Made by a program: the position numbers and the translations under genes
The notes under the pieces: model-generated
Told to the model about the DNA's origin: nothing
Databases searched by the model: none
The model's input: only the letters and a program-made list of their open reading frames with translations
NCBI GenBank assembly: GCA_013306675.1
Contig: JABLUY010000289.1
Span: 1-42,152 of the forward strand
Origin: Thraustochytrium sp. TN22
Taxonomy: Eukaryota > Sar > Bigyra > Thraustochytrida > Thraustochytriidae
Length of the DNA stretch: 42,152 bases
Reading direction: 5' to 3'
Part shown: piece after piece, positions 18,917 through 28,067 of the stretch
Layout: every line of letters starts with the position of its first letter
Position numbering within the stretch: position 1 is the stretch's first letter

Positions 18917-19387
18917 GGCGCCCTGCCGATCCAGCTGCGCGTCCGAGTGCTCCTGCCGCTCGGGGCGACCACCTGCCGGGGGGGGGGGAGGGCGCCGCGA
19001 CAGCGGGGGCTCGCTGGGCTCGCGCCGGGCGCCGCGCCGACGGGTCTGCCGCGCCGCGCGCCGCCGCCGCCTCGGCCTCCGCGGCGGCGGCGCTGTTGCC
19101 GCAATGTGCGGCGCGCAGCGGCGGCGGCCGCGCCGGGTCTTTAATCGCGCGCCGCCCGCGCGCCGCCGGGCGCAAGCAGGCGGCGGCGCGCCGCACCGGA
19201 CCCGGACTCCCTGCAGAGCGCGCAGGCGGCGAGCAGGCCGGGCAGGGCAGAGCAGAGCCGCTTGGCGCGACAGGAGACGCGCGAGCGCGCGAGCGCGGCG
19301 GGCGGCAGCGGGAGCAGCGAAACCCATACTGCATTCCGCGCAGCCCGCCCGCCAGCTCGATCTGGATTCGTCGCTTTGCGAGGGAAG
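18917..19387. promoter_or_regulatory. divergent promoter region, TyrRS and M42 aminopeptidase
   Basis: 471 extremely GC-rich bases separate the two start codons, so both promoters must lie here or overlap the genes. A G run at 18980-18989 and dense GCC/GGC repeats at 19020-19180 are visible. I see no TATA box or other named element. Confidence 0.5.
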
Positions 19388-20761
19388 ATGATGACGACGG
19401 CGGGCACGGCAGGAGCGAGGGCAGCGACGACAGGGCTGGCACGCAGCGCGACGAGGAGGAGGCTGCTGGCCTCCGCTGCGGCGGCGCCGTGGCGCGAGCG
19501 CATGGACGACGCGCGGTTCGAGAAAATGCGCAGGGTGCTCGCGGCGCCGTCGCCCGTCGGCCTGGAGGGCGCCATGACCAAGGGCGTGCTGGAGCCGCAG
19601 CTGCGCGAGGTCGTGCCCAGCTCGTGGAAGCTGCACACCTTCCGCAGCCAGGCCGGGCTCGTGGTGGACACGGACCCGGACGCCGCGCCGGGCGAGAAGC
19701 TCACCTGCATGGTCGTGGGCCACGCCGACAAGATCCGCATGCAGGTGCGCAAGATCGGCGAGGACGGCAAGGTCTACATCGACAGCGACAGCCACCTCGC
19801 GCTCACGCTGCTGGGCCGCGACGTCGCCATCTACTCCGAGGACGCAGAGGAGCCCGGCACCTATCGCGTGCTGCGCGGCGGCACCGTCGAGGCGCTGGGC
19901 GCCATCCACTTCGCCGAGCCCAACATCCGCACCGGCGCGGCCGGCATCAAGGCCGAGCAGCTCTATGTAGAGCTCGGCATCCACGGCAAGAACAAGAAGA
20001 AGCAGGTCACCGAGGGCCTCGGCCTGCGCCCCGGCGACAGCATCATCATGGAGCGCCCCATCCGCCGTGGCGTCGGCCGCAACACCTTCTCAGGCGCCTA
20101 TCTGGACAACGGCCTGGGCTGCTTCGTCACGGCCGAGGCCTGCGAGCGCATGTCGGCGCTGTCCGAGTTCGCTGACGTCCTCGACAAGGTGCGCGTGCTT
20201 TTCACTTTCGCCACGCACGAGGAGATCGGCCGCTTCGGCAGCCGCGTGCTTGCGCAGACCTTCCGGCCCGACGTCCTCATTGCGGTGGACGTCAATCACG
20301 ACTACGTTGCGGCGCCCGGCATTGCCAGCAAGCGTATGCCGGACCTCGCGATGGGTGCGGGGCCCACGCTCAGCGTCGGTTCCATTACTTCGGCTCACCT
20401 CAACGCCACCGTGCAGCGCGCGGCACGTCGCGCCGACATCCCGCTGCAGATTGACGTCGTTGGCCGTGACACCGGCACGGACGCCATGGCCGGCGTGCTC
20501 GCCAATGTCGACGCCGCCGCCACCTCCATCGGGATTCCCATCCGCAACATGCACACCGTGAGCGAGACCGGCTGCACGGATGACGTCACCGCCGCCTCGC
20601 ACCTCATCGTCGAGACGCTGCGCGAGCTTGCGCTTGCCAGTGGCGAGCCCTTTGCGCACCCTGACCTCACCTCGGCTCGCGAGATCAACGCTGTTCCGGA
20701 TCACATGTTTGAGGACGACGCTGACGAAGAAGACGACGCTTCTTCTGCCAAGACCAACTGA
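19388..20761 (+). CDS. M42-family metallo-aminopeptidase
   Basis: A 457-residue member of peptidase family M42 (bacterial and archaeal FrvX/TET-type aminopeptidases), which form tetrahedral particles and trim peptides. Positions matching the two-metal site can be followed: His in VVGHAD, Asp in YLDNGLG, the Glu pair in THEEIG, Asp in AVDVNHDY and the C-terminal His in NMHTVSE. GTDAM is also conserved. The Asp-Glu usually following the first His is altered to Asp-Lys. The first 35 residues (Thr/Ala/Arg/Ser-rich, few acids) look like a mitochondrial or plastid targeting peptide. A 20-residue acidic tail ends the protein. The family is mostly prokaryotic, so ancient transfer or organelle origin is plausible. 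Confidence 0.85.
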   Translation: MMTTAGTAGARAATTGLARSATRRRLLASAAAAPWRERMDDARFEKMRRVLAAPSPVGLEGAMTKGVLEPQLREVVPSSWKLHTFRSQAGLVVDTDPDAAPGEKLTCMVVGHADKIRMQVRKIGEDGKVYIDSDSHLALTLLGRDVAIYSEDAEEPGTYRVLRGGTVEALGAIHFAEPNIRTGAAGIKAEQLYVELGIHGKNKKKQVTEGLGLRPGDSIIMERPIRRGVGRNTFSGAYLDNGLGCFVTAEACERMSALSEFADVLDKVRVLFTFATHEEIGRFGSRVLAQTFRPDVLIAVDVNHDYVAAPGIASKRMPDLAMGAGPTLSVGSITSAHLNATVQRAARRADIPLQIDVVGRDTGTDAMAGVLANVDAAATSIGIPIRNMHTVSETGCTDDVTAASHLIVETLRELALASGEPFAHPDLTSAREINAVPDHMFEDDADEEDDASSAKTN

Positions 20762-21471
20762 GACTGATGACTCTTTTTCGAATATGCGCGCGAGAGTGAG
20801 AGAGAGGGGAAAATGGAGAGAGTGTGATCTGCCAAGCCACCTCCTGGTCCACTCTTCTCCTCTCTCCTTGAAGTTGCAAGGTGGCCGGAAGTGCAAACAA
20901 GAAGTCGGGCGACCGGAGATCCATGGTCGTGTCGGCGATACTCGCTTCCCACATGAACAAGACGGTGCCTGCTGGTCTCGCCTTGCGCGAGTAATGCACC
21001 GCGCGCCGTGAGCAGACCTCGCATGCCGCAAGTAATCCGCGTGCGGGGCTAATGTCGACGCAACACTCCAATCAATCTTGGCTGCTGAGCGTTGTACATG
21101 TTGGAAGCGCCTTCTTTACAAGACGAGCCGTGTCGTGAAGCCAAATCTTCACAATACTCTGAACGCTTGCTGGGATGGGGGGGAACCAGGTCCTAACGGG
21201 CCCGGGCGCAAGCGGCTCGAGCGGCTCGACGCAGAGCCAGTTGACCTTGCTGGGACGAGTGGGCTGGTCTACAAGTTGGCAGACACGGACGCGCACAAGC
21301 GTCGGAAGCGTCGGAAGCTCCAAAGAACATCGGAAGCGCGTACCTGTTTTTTTCTCTTTCAAGTGCGCCGGAAGCGTCTCCGATTTGCATGCCTTCTTTT
21401 CAAGCTGCGCCAAGTCTTGCTCATCTCCTTCCGGCAGTTCTTACAATCATCGTCATCATTTTGCAGGGTGA
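20762..21471. other. convergent intergenic region after the M42 gene
   Basis: GAGA-rich sequence at 20788-20825 follows the stop codon. The rest is of mixed composition with no conserved open frame, no long repeat and no RNA gene that I can recognise. It contains the 3' flanks of the M42 gene and of the lectin-RING gene. Confidence 0.5.
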
Positions 21472-24329
21472 TTACATGTCGCCATCGCGCACGGGCGCAC
21501 GGCGGCGCAAGGCAGCGGCAGCGGCCCGCGCGCGGCGCTCTTCTACGGAGATTTGCGCAGGGCGCATTTCTTCGGGCTCTAAGGCAGACCCTGCAGTCTC
21601 CGGCCTTTCCTCTTGCGCGTCGACGACCACGCGCTCGGCTTCGCGCTCGTGGTCAACACGCCTGGGGTCAGCGCGGTCGAGGTGAGCACGGTCGTGATCC
21701 ACGTGGTCGTGATGGGCACGATCGCGCTCGCGGTCGCGGTCGCGCTCACGCTCACGCTCGCGCTCACGCTCGTTACGCTCGTGCTCAGTGCGGTCGTGGC
21801 CATCGACGCGGTCGTGAGCCTCCTCGTCGACAGGGCTGGCGTCCTCCGCTTTGGACCGTGCGTCGATCCGAACGGAACCAGCGGGCTCGGGTTCGTGATC
21901 CGCAGCGGCTGCTGCGGCGATAAGGTCGGCGATGTCGCTGCAGGGCACAACATCATTCTGTGTGGTGCGCGCGCGCGTCAGCACTCGTCAAGGTGAGAAA
22001 GATGGCGAGCGAGAGGGCCTCCACCAAGCAAAGGCAAGCAACGTACCAGGCAAAAGTAGACGCGGCAGGTCGGGCATTGGCCCTGCCACTCAAAGTCGAT
22101 CTCGTCGGCATGCAGGGCGAGCTCAAGGCGCGTCCTGTTGCGCGTGAGCCACCACTTAAGGAGGCACACGTGGCACCAGGCCGGCTCGCACGGGCACTCG
22201 GTGCGTTCCTCGCACGAGGTGCAGCGCTTGCGAAGCGTGACGGACGGGGGACGGCCGCAGGCGCCCAAGCACTCGCGCGGGCCACCTTCGGCAGCAGCGT
22301 CATCGTCAGCGTCGACGGTGGCGCGGTCAAAGGAGATGCCCTGCGCAGCACGCTCGACGAGCATCTCGTCGAAGCGCTCGCGCACAAAGGCCTCGCGCTG
22401 GTCGACGAGGACGTCCTCGCGCTGGCGCACGCGGTCGATGAAGGCGGCCTGCATGGCCTCAAACTGGATGCGCGGTAGCGAGACCTCGAAGGCGTACATG
22501 GCGCGGGAGCGCTGGTGGCCGACGCCGAGCATGGAGCTGCGGCTCTCGACGCGCAGCGTGACGATCTCCACCAGCTCACCGTTGACCCAGCGGCCGGAGA
22601 TGCGCAGGTCCGCGAGACGGGCGTCGTCGATGGCCATGACGTCGAGGCTGAGGAAATTGGTGCGCAGCAGCCAGTTCTGCGTGACGGCCACGACGCCGCC
22701 GTCCCAGCTCACCACGAGCGTGGACGGGTCGAGCATCTCGCGGTCGACCTCGCTGAGCACGTCATTGCCGCTGCGCGAGGCGTCGTGGCGGGGCGAGGCG
22801 GCGCGCGAGACCTGGGCGGCCGCGAGGCGGGCGGCGACCGGGTCGATGCCGCGCAAGAGCAGCGCACCGCGCAGGCCCATGTAGGCGGTCGCTGCCAAGG
22901 CGACGGCGGCGTACACGTAGGTGAAGACCGGGGAGAAGGACTCGTCGACAAAGTACTCCGGGTGCGGGAGCGGCGCCAACGGCGAGCGCGTACCCTTGGC
23001 CGCTGCCGCCGCGGCGGCGGCGTCGCTGGCGAGGCTGAGCTCGCGCAGGCCCCACATCCAGCGGCCCGTGGCCTGCTGCACGAGCCTGCCGTCCTGCAGC
23101 AAGAAGGGATCGACGCGGCGCACAATGCCGCGCACGCGCGCGGGTCCGGGACCGGGCCCCGGCCCCGGTCCCGGTCCGGATCCGGCCGCGGGCCGAGCGG
23201 CCGCGGCGGCCGTCTCGGCGTCCGCAGCCCTGGGCACGACCTCGCGCACCAGGACGGCCACGGGGCCGGCGCCGTCGCCGAGGTCGAGCGCGCGCACGCT
23301 CCAGCGCGTCGCGACCTGGCCCTCGTGGTAGATCTTGGAGGAGACCTTGATGCCGGGCAGCCGCGCGGTGCTGGAAGGCAGCTCCACGTAAGCGTGCGTG
23401 GGTGGACGGCGCACCATGGTGAAGTCGAGCATGCGCGGGCCGGTGATCACATCGACGACAAAGGGCCCGAGCACGAAAAGCACAAAGGCGGCATAGAGCG
23501 CGACGCAGCCGTAGAGGAAGTACAGCCGGCGGCGCACGAGCTTGCGGTGCGAGCGCACGATGCCGCCGTTGCGGTAGCGCGCGGCGAGCTCGTTGGTGGC
23601 GCCGGGCGGCACGAGGCGCGCACGGCGCGCCGGGATGGCGCCGTGAAGGGCGCGGATCCAGCCGTTGACGGAGGTGGTCACGTCCAGGCCACCGATGGGC
23701 GCGCCGTCCCGGGCCGCGAGCGTGAAGTGGCGGCCGCCCAGGCCGCCGTATGGCGGCGACACGCGGCCCGTGTTGGTGACGAACTGGATCTGGTCCAGGT
23801 AGGCGCCGCGCCGGCCGCGCACCTCGGCGATGTACTCGTCGGCCTGCAGCTCGAACGGCGGAAACAGCGTGCCTCCGTCGCCGCCCACGGTGGCCACCTG
23901 GTCCGTGCCTTCGTAGTGGAAGGTGACGCCGTCCACGAGGGCGCCGGCGCGCACCGACACGCTCGTGACGCGGCGCTCCGCCTCCCCGGGAGCGGCGCCC
24001 TGCGAGGACGCGTGCGCGGCCAGCTGCCTCCTGCGCGCGGCCGGCCGCCCGTCCTGCGTCTGCTGCACCTGCATCTGTTGCTGCTGCGACTGCGTCTGCG
24101 TCTGCGTCTGCAGCATTTGCTGCTGCGCCGCGTCCAGCTCCATGCCCATCTCCCTCGCGGCGTGCGCGGCCTGCATCTGCTGCTCGCCGGATCCCTCCAC
24201 GAGCCTCTGCAGGAAGCGCGTCTTGCCGGCCAGGTACGCGAGGCCCAGCGTCCCTGTCGCAATCGCCACCGTGCCTCGCTGCACGAGGTCGAGCCTGTCG
24301 TCCAGCGTCGTCGTGTCCCACATCTCCAT
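21472..24329 (-). CDS. jacalin-lectin/TMEM129-type RING membrane E3 ligase (spliced, two exons)
   Basis: Exon 1 is 24329-22047 and exon 2 is 21957-21472, giving 922 residues. Order: a membrane helix (about 20-34); a Gln-rich linker (68-92); a jacalin-type lectin domain (about 118-232, with VTSVSVRAGALVDGVTF, GGDGG and LDQIQFVTN); a second helix (270-293); a variable region; a third helix (467-492); then a region matching TMEM129 that ends in its unusual RING (CxxxC at 687-691, CPCEPAWCHVCLLKWW, QGQCPTCRVYFC). TMEM129 is an ER E3 ligase used in ERAD. Splicing joins FCL to NDVVPC, restoring the TMEM129-like end, and adds about 150 residues rich in Arg, Asp, Glu and His. The lectin suggests glycan recognition coupled to ubiquitination; that is inference. 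Without splicing the frame would stop at 21978. Confidence 0.78.
21958..22046 (-). other. predicted 89-bp phase-0 intron
   Basis: On the minus strand the donor is CTG|GTACGT and the acceptor is CACACAG|AAT, with a CTGAC branch-like sequence about 20 bases before the acceptor. Both ends fall on codon boundaries. The unspliced reading ends nine codons after a divergent peptide, whereas splicing restores the conserved Cys after PTCRVYFCL and opens a 161-codon exon. No transcript data support it yet. Confidence 0.7.
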
Positions 24330-24466
24330 CCTGCCGCCCGCGCGTCCTCCGCCGCGCCGCGCGTCCTCCTCGCCTCGCCCTCGCTCGCCGTCGCCTCCTG
24401 TCGCACGTGCTCAGCGCGGCCTCGCGCCGGGCCGCCGCGTGACTCCCGCGTGACACTGCTCCTCCT

Positions 24467-24503
<37 letters not shown>

Positions 24504-25548
24504 AGCCGCCGCCGCGCCGCCGCGCCGCCGCGTCGCGCGGCCGCCGCCGCGAGCGCGATGCGGGTCTGCCGCGCGCGCGCCGCCGCGGCCTCCGCGCGGC
24601 CTCTGCCTCTCCTCTCCTCTCTCGCACTCCAAGTCATGCCTCGCCGGACTCTCTCCCAGCCGGCAGCGCCGAGTCCGCGCCGCCGCGGCCCGGCGCCTGC
24701 GTACGCGCGGCCAGGCGGGAGCGCCGGCCCGTGGCCGCAGGCAGGCCGCCGCGGCGCCGCGCAGGCCGAGGCAACGGAGGACTTGGGTCGAGGTCGCGGC
24801 GATGAGGGCGAGCTGCACGTCGGCGGCGATGCGCAGCAGCGCAGGCGAGGGGAGGAACTGCACGCAGGCGCAGAGCACGGCCGGGAGGGCGGCGGGGGCG
24901 GCTGACGCGACGCTCGCGTGGAGGAGTGGGCGACGTGGAGGACGATACGGTGGGCTGGCTGCCGACTGGAGCCGGATGGAGGGTGGGGGCCTGTCTTGCG
25001 CACCTTGGAGCAGCCAGCTCCTGAGCTCGCCTCTACGCATCGCATGCCGGGTATTGAGACTTGGATGATGCAGAAGAGAAGCCAGACGGGATCGACTCGA
25101 CTCGAGCCTCGTCCACGACAGGCAACCTCGAAAACTCGCTTTCGACCCTCGAGTACCCCGGATCCGCGGGCGCTCGACCGGGCTGTGCCAGCACTTGGGG
25201 TCTGCCTGACCCACCGTCAGAGTCGCGGCCCAAGCCGGCCGCCAGCGCTGCCCGCCGAGTCCTAGGGGCCGAGCGAACTTGAACTTCATCATGATGCACT
25301 TGAACTTCGTGCAAGACTCGGCCGCGGCCAAGACTCTCAGATGGGTGGCGCAGTATCGCGCACCGCGTGCGCGCGCGCACACGTCCGAGGTGTCAGGTGA
25401 CCACAAGGAGTGACCTGGGCGTGCACTGCCCTGGCAGGATCACAGGATCATGACGAGAAGCGCGACCCGGAGCAAACCCGGTCGGTTTCTGACACGCAAC
25501 GCCCCCGGGCAGCGGCAGCGCAAGGCCGCGGCGGCAGAGCTGCGCGCG
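24330..25548. other. divergent intergenic region, lectin-RING and cyclophilin genes
   Basis: Extremely GC-rich (GCC repeats at 24468-24500) near the lectin-RING start, less so from 25030. TTGAACTT occurs at 25279-25286 and again at 25300-25307, about 250 bases before the cyclophilin start. Open frames on both strands here are low-complexity Arg/Ala and are rejected. The in-frame Met at 25450 could extend the cyclophilin. Confidence 0.5.
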
Positions 25549-26445
25549 ATGGCAACGCCCGGGTCGTTCGTGCGCATCGGCGGCGAGACGAGACGCAGCG
25601 CGGGCCGTGGGCCGGCGCTTGCGCTGCTCGCGCTCCTGCTTGTGCTGCTGGCGAGGACCAGCGCGGCTGCGGCGAGCTTCGACCAGGAGAGGGAGCCTGT
25701 GGCCGCGGCGGACGAGAAGACGGTGGACGTCGAGTGCACGCTGGCCGGCAAGGGCGTCTTCCGCGTGGTGGTGGTGCCGGACTGGGCGCCACGCGGCGCG
25801 GAGCGCTTCCTGGCGCTCGTGGACGAAGGCTTCTTCGACGGCGCGCCGCTCTTCCGCGCGGTCGACAAGTTCCTCGTGCAGTTCGGCCTGTCCAAGGACA
25901 ACTCGGCCAACCGCATGTGGTCGCGCCGCGTCATGGAGGACGACCCCAAGCTTGGCGTGAGGATACGCCGCGGCACGCTCGCGTTCGCCGGCAGCGGGCC
26001 CAACTCGCGCGCCACGCAGATGTTCATCGCGCTCACGGATCACGCCTGGCCCAATCTCGGCCGCGAGCCCTGGGAGACGCCCTTTGCCTACGTGCCGGCC
26101 GAGGACTACGAGAACGTCGTCTCGCGCATCAACACCGAGTACGGCGACATGGCGCCCTTCAACCGCCGCGGCGTCGACGTCGGCAAGATCTGGTCTCAGG
26201 GCCTCGACTACCTACACGCCGAGTTTCCCCGGCTCGACTACCTCACCTTTTGCCGCCGCAAGCCTGCGCCCGACGCGGCCGCTGGCACGGACAAGCTGCG
26301 CGCCGGTGGCCTTTTCAATGACCTCATGGACGACCCCATGACCTCCGATCTGCGCCCCTTTTACGTTCTCGGTGTGCTCCTCTGCTTTCTCGCCTGCTGG
26401 CCCTGCCTCAACCTGCTGCGGCGCCCGGACATTAAGCGCGCGTAA
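25549..26445 (+). CDS. membrane-anchored cyclophilin-type peptidyl-prolyl isomerase
   Basis: 298 residues with a signal peptide or signal anchor (hydrophobic 21-36, ending near RTSAAAA), a cyclophilin-like domain (about 50-210) and a C-terminal membrane helix near 265-285 followed by LLRRPDIKRA. Cyclophilin landmarks are LFRAVDKFLVQFG (matching the FHRV..FMIQGG strand with its Arg) and GSGPNSRATQMFIAL (matching the NAGPNTNGSQFFI strand with its Gln). The usual GGD and the Trp that binds cyclosporin are not evident, so activity is uncertain. It would work on proteins in the secretory pathway. The Met at 25549 gives a normal signal-peptide length; the Met at 25450 adds 33 basic residues. The basic end of the protein could be an ER-retention tail. 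Confidence 0.7.
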   Translation: MATPGSFVRIGGETRRSAGRGPALALLALLLVLLARTSAAAASFDQEREPVAAADEKTVDVECTLAGKGVFRVVVVPDWAPRGAERFLALVDEGFFDGAPLFRAVDKFLVQFGLSKDNSANRMWSRRVMEDDPKLGVRIRRGTLAFAGSGPNSRATQMFIALTDHAWPNLGREPWETPFAYVPAEDYENVVSRINTEYGDMAPFNRRGVDVGKIWSQGLDYLHAEFPRLDYLTFCRRKPAPDAAAGTDKLRAGGLFNDLMDDPMTSDLRPFYVLGVLLCFLACWPCLNLLRRPDIKRA

Positions 26446-26670
26446 TCGCTTGCCCGCCCGCCCGGCCCGCGCGCACCCTTGCCACGACACAGTCTGGCTG
26501 ATGATTTTGCACCTCTTTAAGAAAAACATTGGGTACCCTACCTGGCTGGTGGTACCGGGAATGCCCCAACGACGATCAATCTTGGTGGCTTTGAAGTACT
26601 AACTGGCACATCCGTGAGAGTCGCACTCGGGCTGCGGAATTTGCGCGCGTTTCTGCCGCTCCTTTGCTTG
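26446..26670. other. short convergent intergenic region
   Basis: 225 bases between two converging stop codons, less GC-rich than the genes, with TTTAAGAAAAACATTGGG near 26516-26532 and GGTACC twice near 26532-26555. Transcript ends are expected here. Confidence 0.45.
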
Positions 26671-27258
26671 TCATGGCTGCAGCCAGCCGTGCACAGCGGG
26701 TGCCAGCAGGCCCAAGGCAACCACGACGCACAGCACGCCCCAGGCGGCCATGCCAAGCGCCGGCTTGGGCACCGCTTGCAGCACGACCAGCTGGTCCAAG
26801 GCGAGATTGTACCGGACGCCCTTCTCGCGCGCCGCGCCGCGCGGCGGCACGACGCCGGTCTGTATCGCTCGCACCAGGAGCACAGGCTCGCTCGCCACCT
26901 CGCCGCTATCCAGGAGCACGCGGCCCCTGCCCTCGGTCCTCACCTGAAAGCGCTCTGTGTTGAGCCGCCTCGCCCGTAGCCTCCGCAGCTCGTCGTGCTC
27001 TCCACCGGCGTCCTCCAGCTCGAAGAAGAACTCCGCCGGCTCCGTCGACAGGTACGAGACACGCACCTCGTACGCCGCCCACGGCTGCAGGTCGCCCTCC
27101 AGCGCGAAGCGCAGCGTCTCGCCCTCCGCCGCCTGCACGCCCGCCACTTCGCCGCCCGGGTGCAGTCTGCCCGCCACACCGGCGCTGGCCGAGGCGGCGC
27201 AGGCCAGGGCGGCCCAGCACGCCGCGCTCGCGACCGTGGCCGCCGTGGTCGCCCGCAT
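26671..27258 (-). CDS. small type I membrane protein, secretory pathway
   Basis: A 195-residue protein with an N-terminal signal peptide (hydrophobic 6-26, Ala-rich), an extracytosolic domain of about 130 residues and one C-terminal membrane helix (about 168-190) before a five-residue tail. The lumenal part has YEVRVSYLS and RRLNTERF, a pattern I associate with uncharacterised plant and animal single-pass proteins, but I cannot name the family with confidence. Charged residues are spread as in a beta-sandwich domain. The Met at 27258 directly precedes the signal peptide. A GTTCAAG heptamer at 27315-27321 lies about 60 bases upstream. Confidence 0.65.
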   Translation of the reverse strand: MRATTAATVASAACWAALACAASASAGVAGRLHPGGEVAGVQAAEGETLRFALEGDLQPWAAYEVRVSYLSTEPAEFFFELEDAGGEHDELRRLRARRLNTERFQVRTEGRGRVLLDSGEVASEPVLLVRAIQTGVVPPRGAAREKGVRYNLALDQLVVLQAVPKPALGMAAWGVLCVVVALGLLAPAVHGWLQP

Positions 27259-28067
27259 CCTCGCGGGCCCGGCGCAGCCTGAGCGCGGCGCGCTGTGAGC
27301 TGCTGTGACTTGGAGTTCAAGTTCTGCCTGGCCTGCCTGCTTGTGAGTGAGAGACGCCGTGCAGCAAAAGCCGCCAACTTTGAACTCGCGCCAGGAGAAG
27401 CGTTTGCTCCTGGCGCCACCTTCTTTGGCGCGATCTTGGTAGCGCTCCGTGCCGCGCTTCGATCAATCCAGCTAAGTCAGCTGGTAGCTAAAACAGAGAG
27501 CGAGCAAGTCGCTGACAGCCCGTCCTCGTTTCCGGGTCACTCTGCTCTGACGCACTGCGACCTTGGCTCCAACGTCGAAGCACTTGCCCTAGGAATGCCA
27601 AGCCCTTTTCTGTACCCATCTAGCTGCTGCTCCTTCTCTCCCTCGCACTCTCTCCCTCTCTCCGTCTCTGCACGTCCCGCGGCCGCTCGCTGGCTGCCGG
27701 CATCTCGCTCGCAAGATGATCCGCCGTCCATAGAGAGAGTTCGTGCCTTTGCATTCCGCAGACTCCGCCGCGTCGTGCTCTTGCGAGCCTCCTCCGGGTC
27801 AGCCTCTCCGCTGATTGATCGGCGCCGATCGTGATGCGCGACCAAGCCGCTAGTTAGTAAACTTGCCGCAGCCTGAGCCAGTGCAGGTCGGCCGTTAGGA
27901 GCGAGTGACCCAGGAGCACGAGACCGCCGTGGTGGTGCTCGTCGCGCCCCGTCGCGGTCGACTCCACGCCTGCGCCAAAGCGCAAGTCCGAGCGGCGTGG
28001 CGCGGCCGCGGCGCGGCGGGCGGCGGGAGGAGAGCCAGGCGCGCGCGCTCGCGCCCGTGCGAGCGCC
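27259..28067. other. divergent intergenic region before the glycosyltransferase-sulfotransferase gene
   Basis: GTTCAAG at 27315-27321 near the minus-strand start; a CT-rich tract at 27629-27668; the final 200 bases before 28068 become very GC-rich. No conserved open frame or repeat of note. Confidence 0.5.

Noticed and set aside
16778-19144. 788-codon plus-strand frame antisense to TyrRS
   Set aside because: Shadow frame; the Leu/Val/Glu/Ala-rich composition mirrors the TyrRS codons.
18917-19984. Upstream extension of the TyrRS frame by about 355 codons
   Set aside because: It runs antisense through the M42 gene, has no conserved content, and the MEGEKAGEK start fits the family length of each module.
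20762-21471. Search for a tRNA or other structured RNA gene
   Set aside because: I found no cloverleaf-like pairing or conserved box A/box B by eye; a covariance search would be needed to exclude one.
21613-21996. Plus-strand frame with Val/Ala/Leu-rich hydrophobic stretch
   Set aside because: It is the antisense of the Arg/Asp/Glu-rich second exon of the lectin-RING gene; apparent membrane helices come from that repeat.
22515-24905. 796-codon plus-strand frame antisense to the lectin-RING gene
   Set aside because: Shadow of the minus-strand coding region plus GCC repeats.
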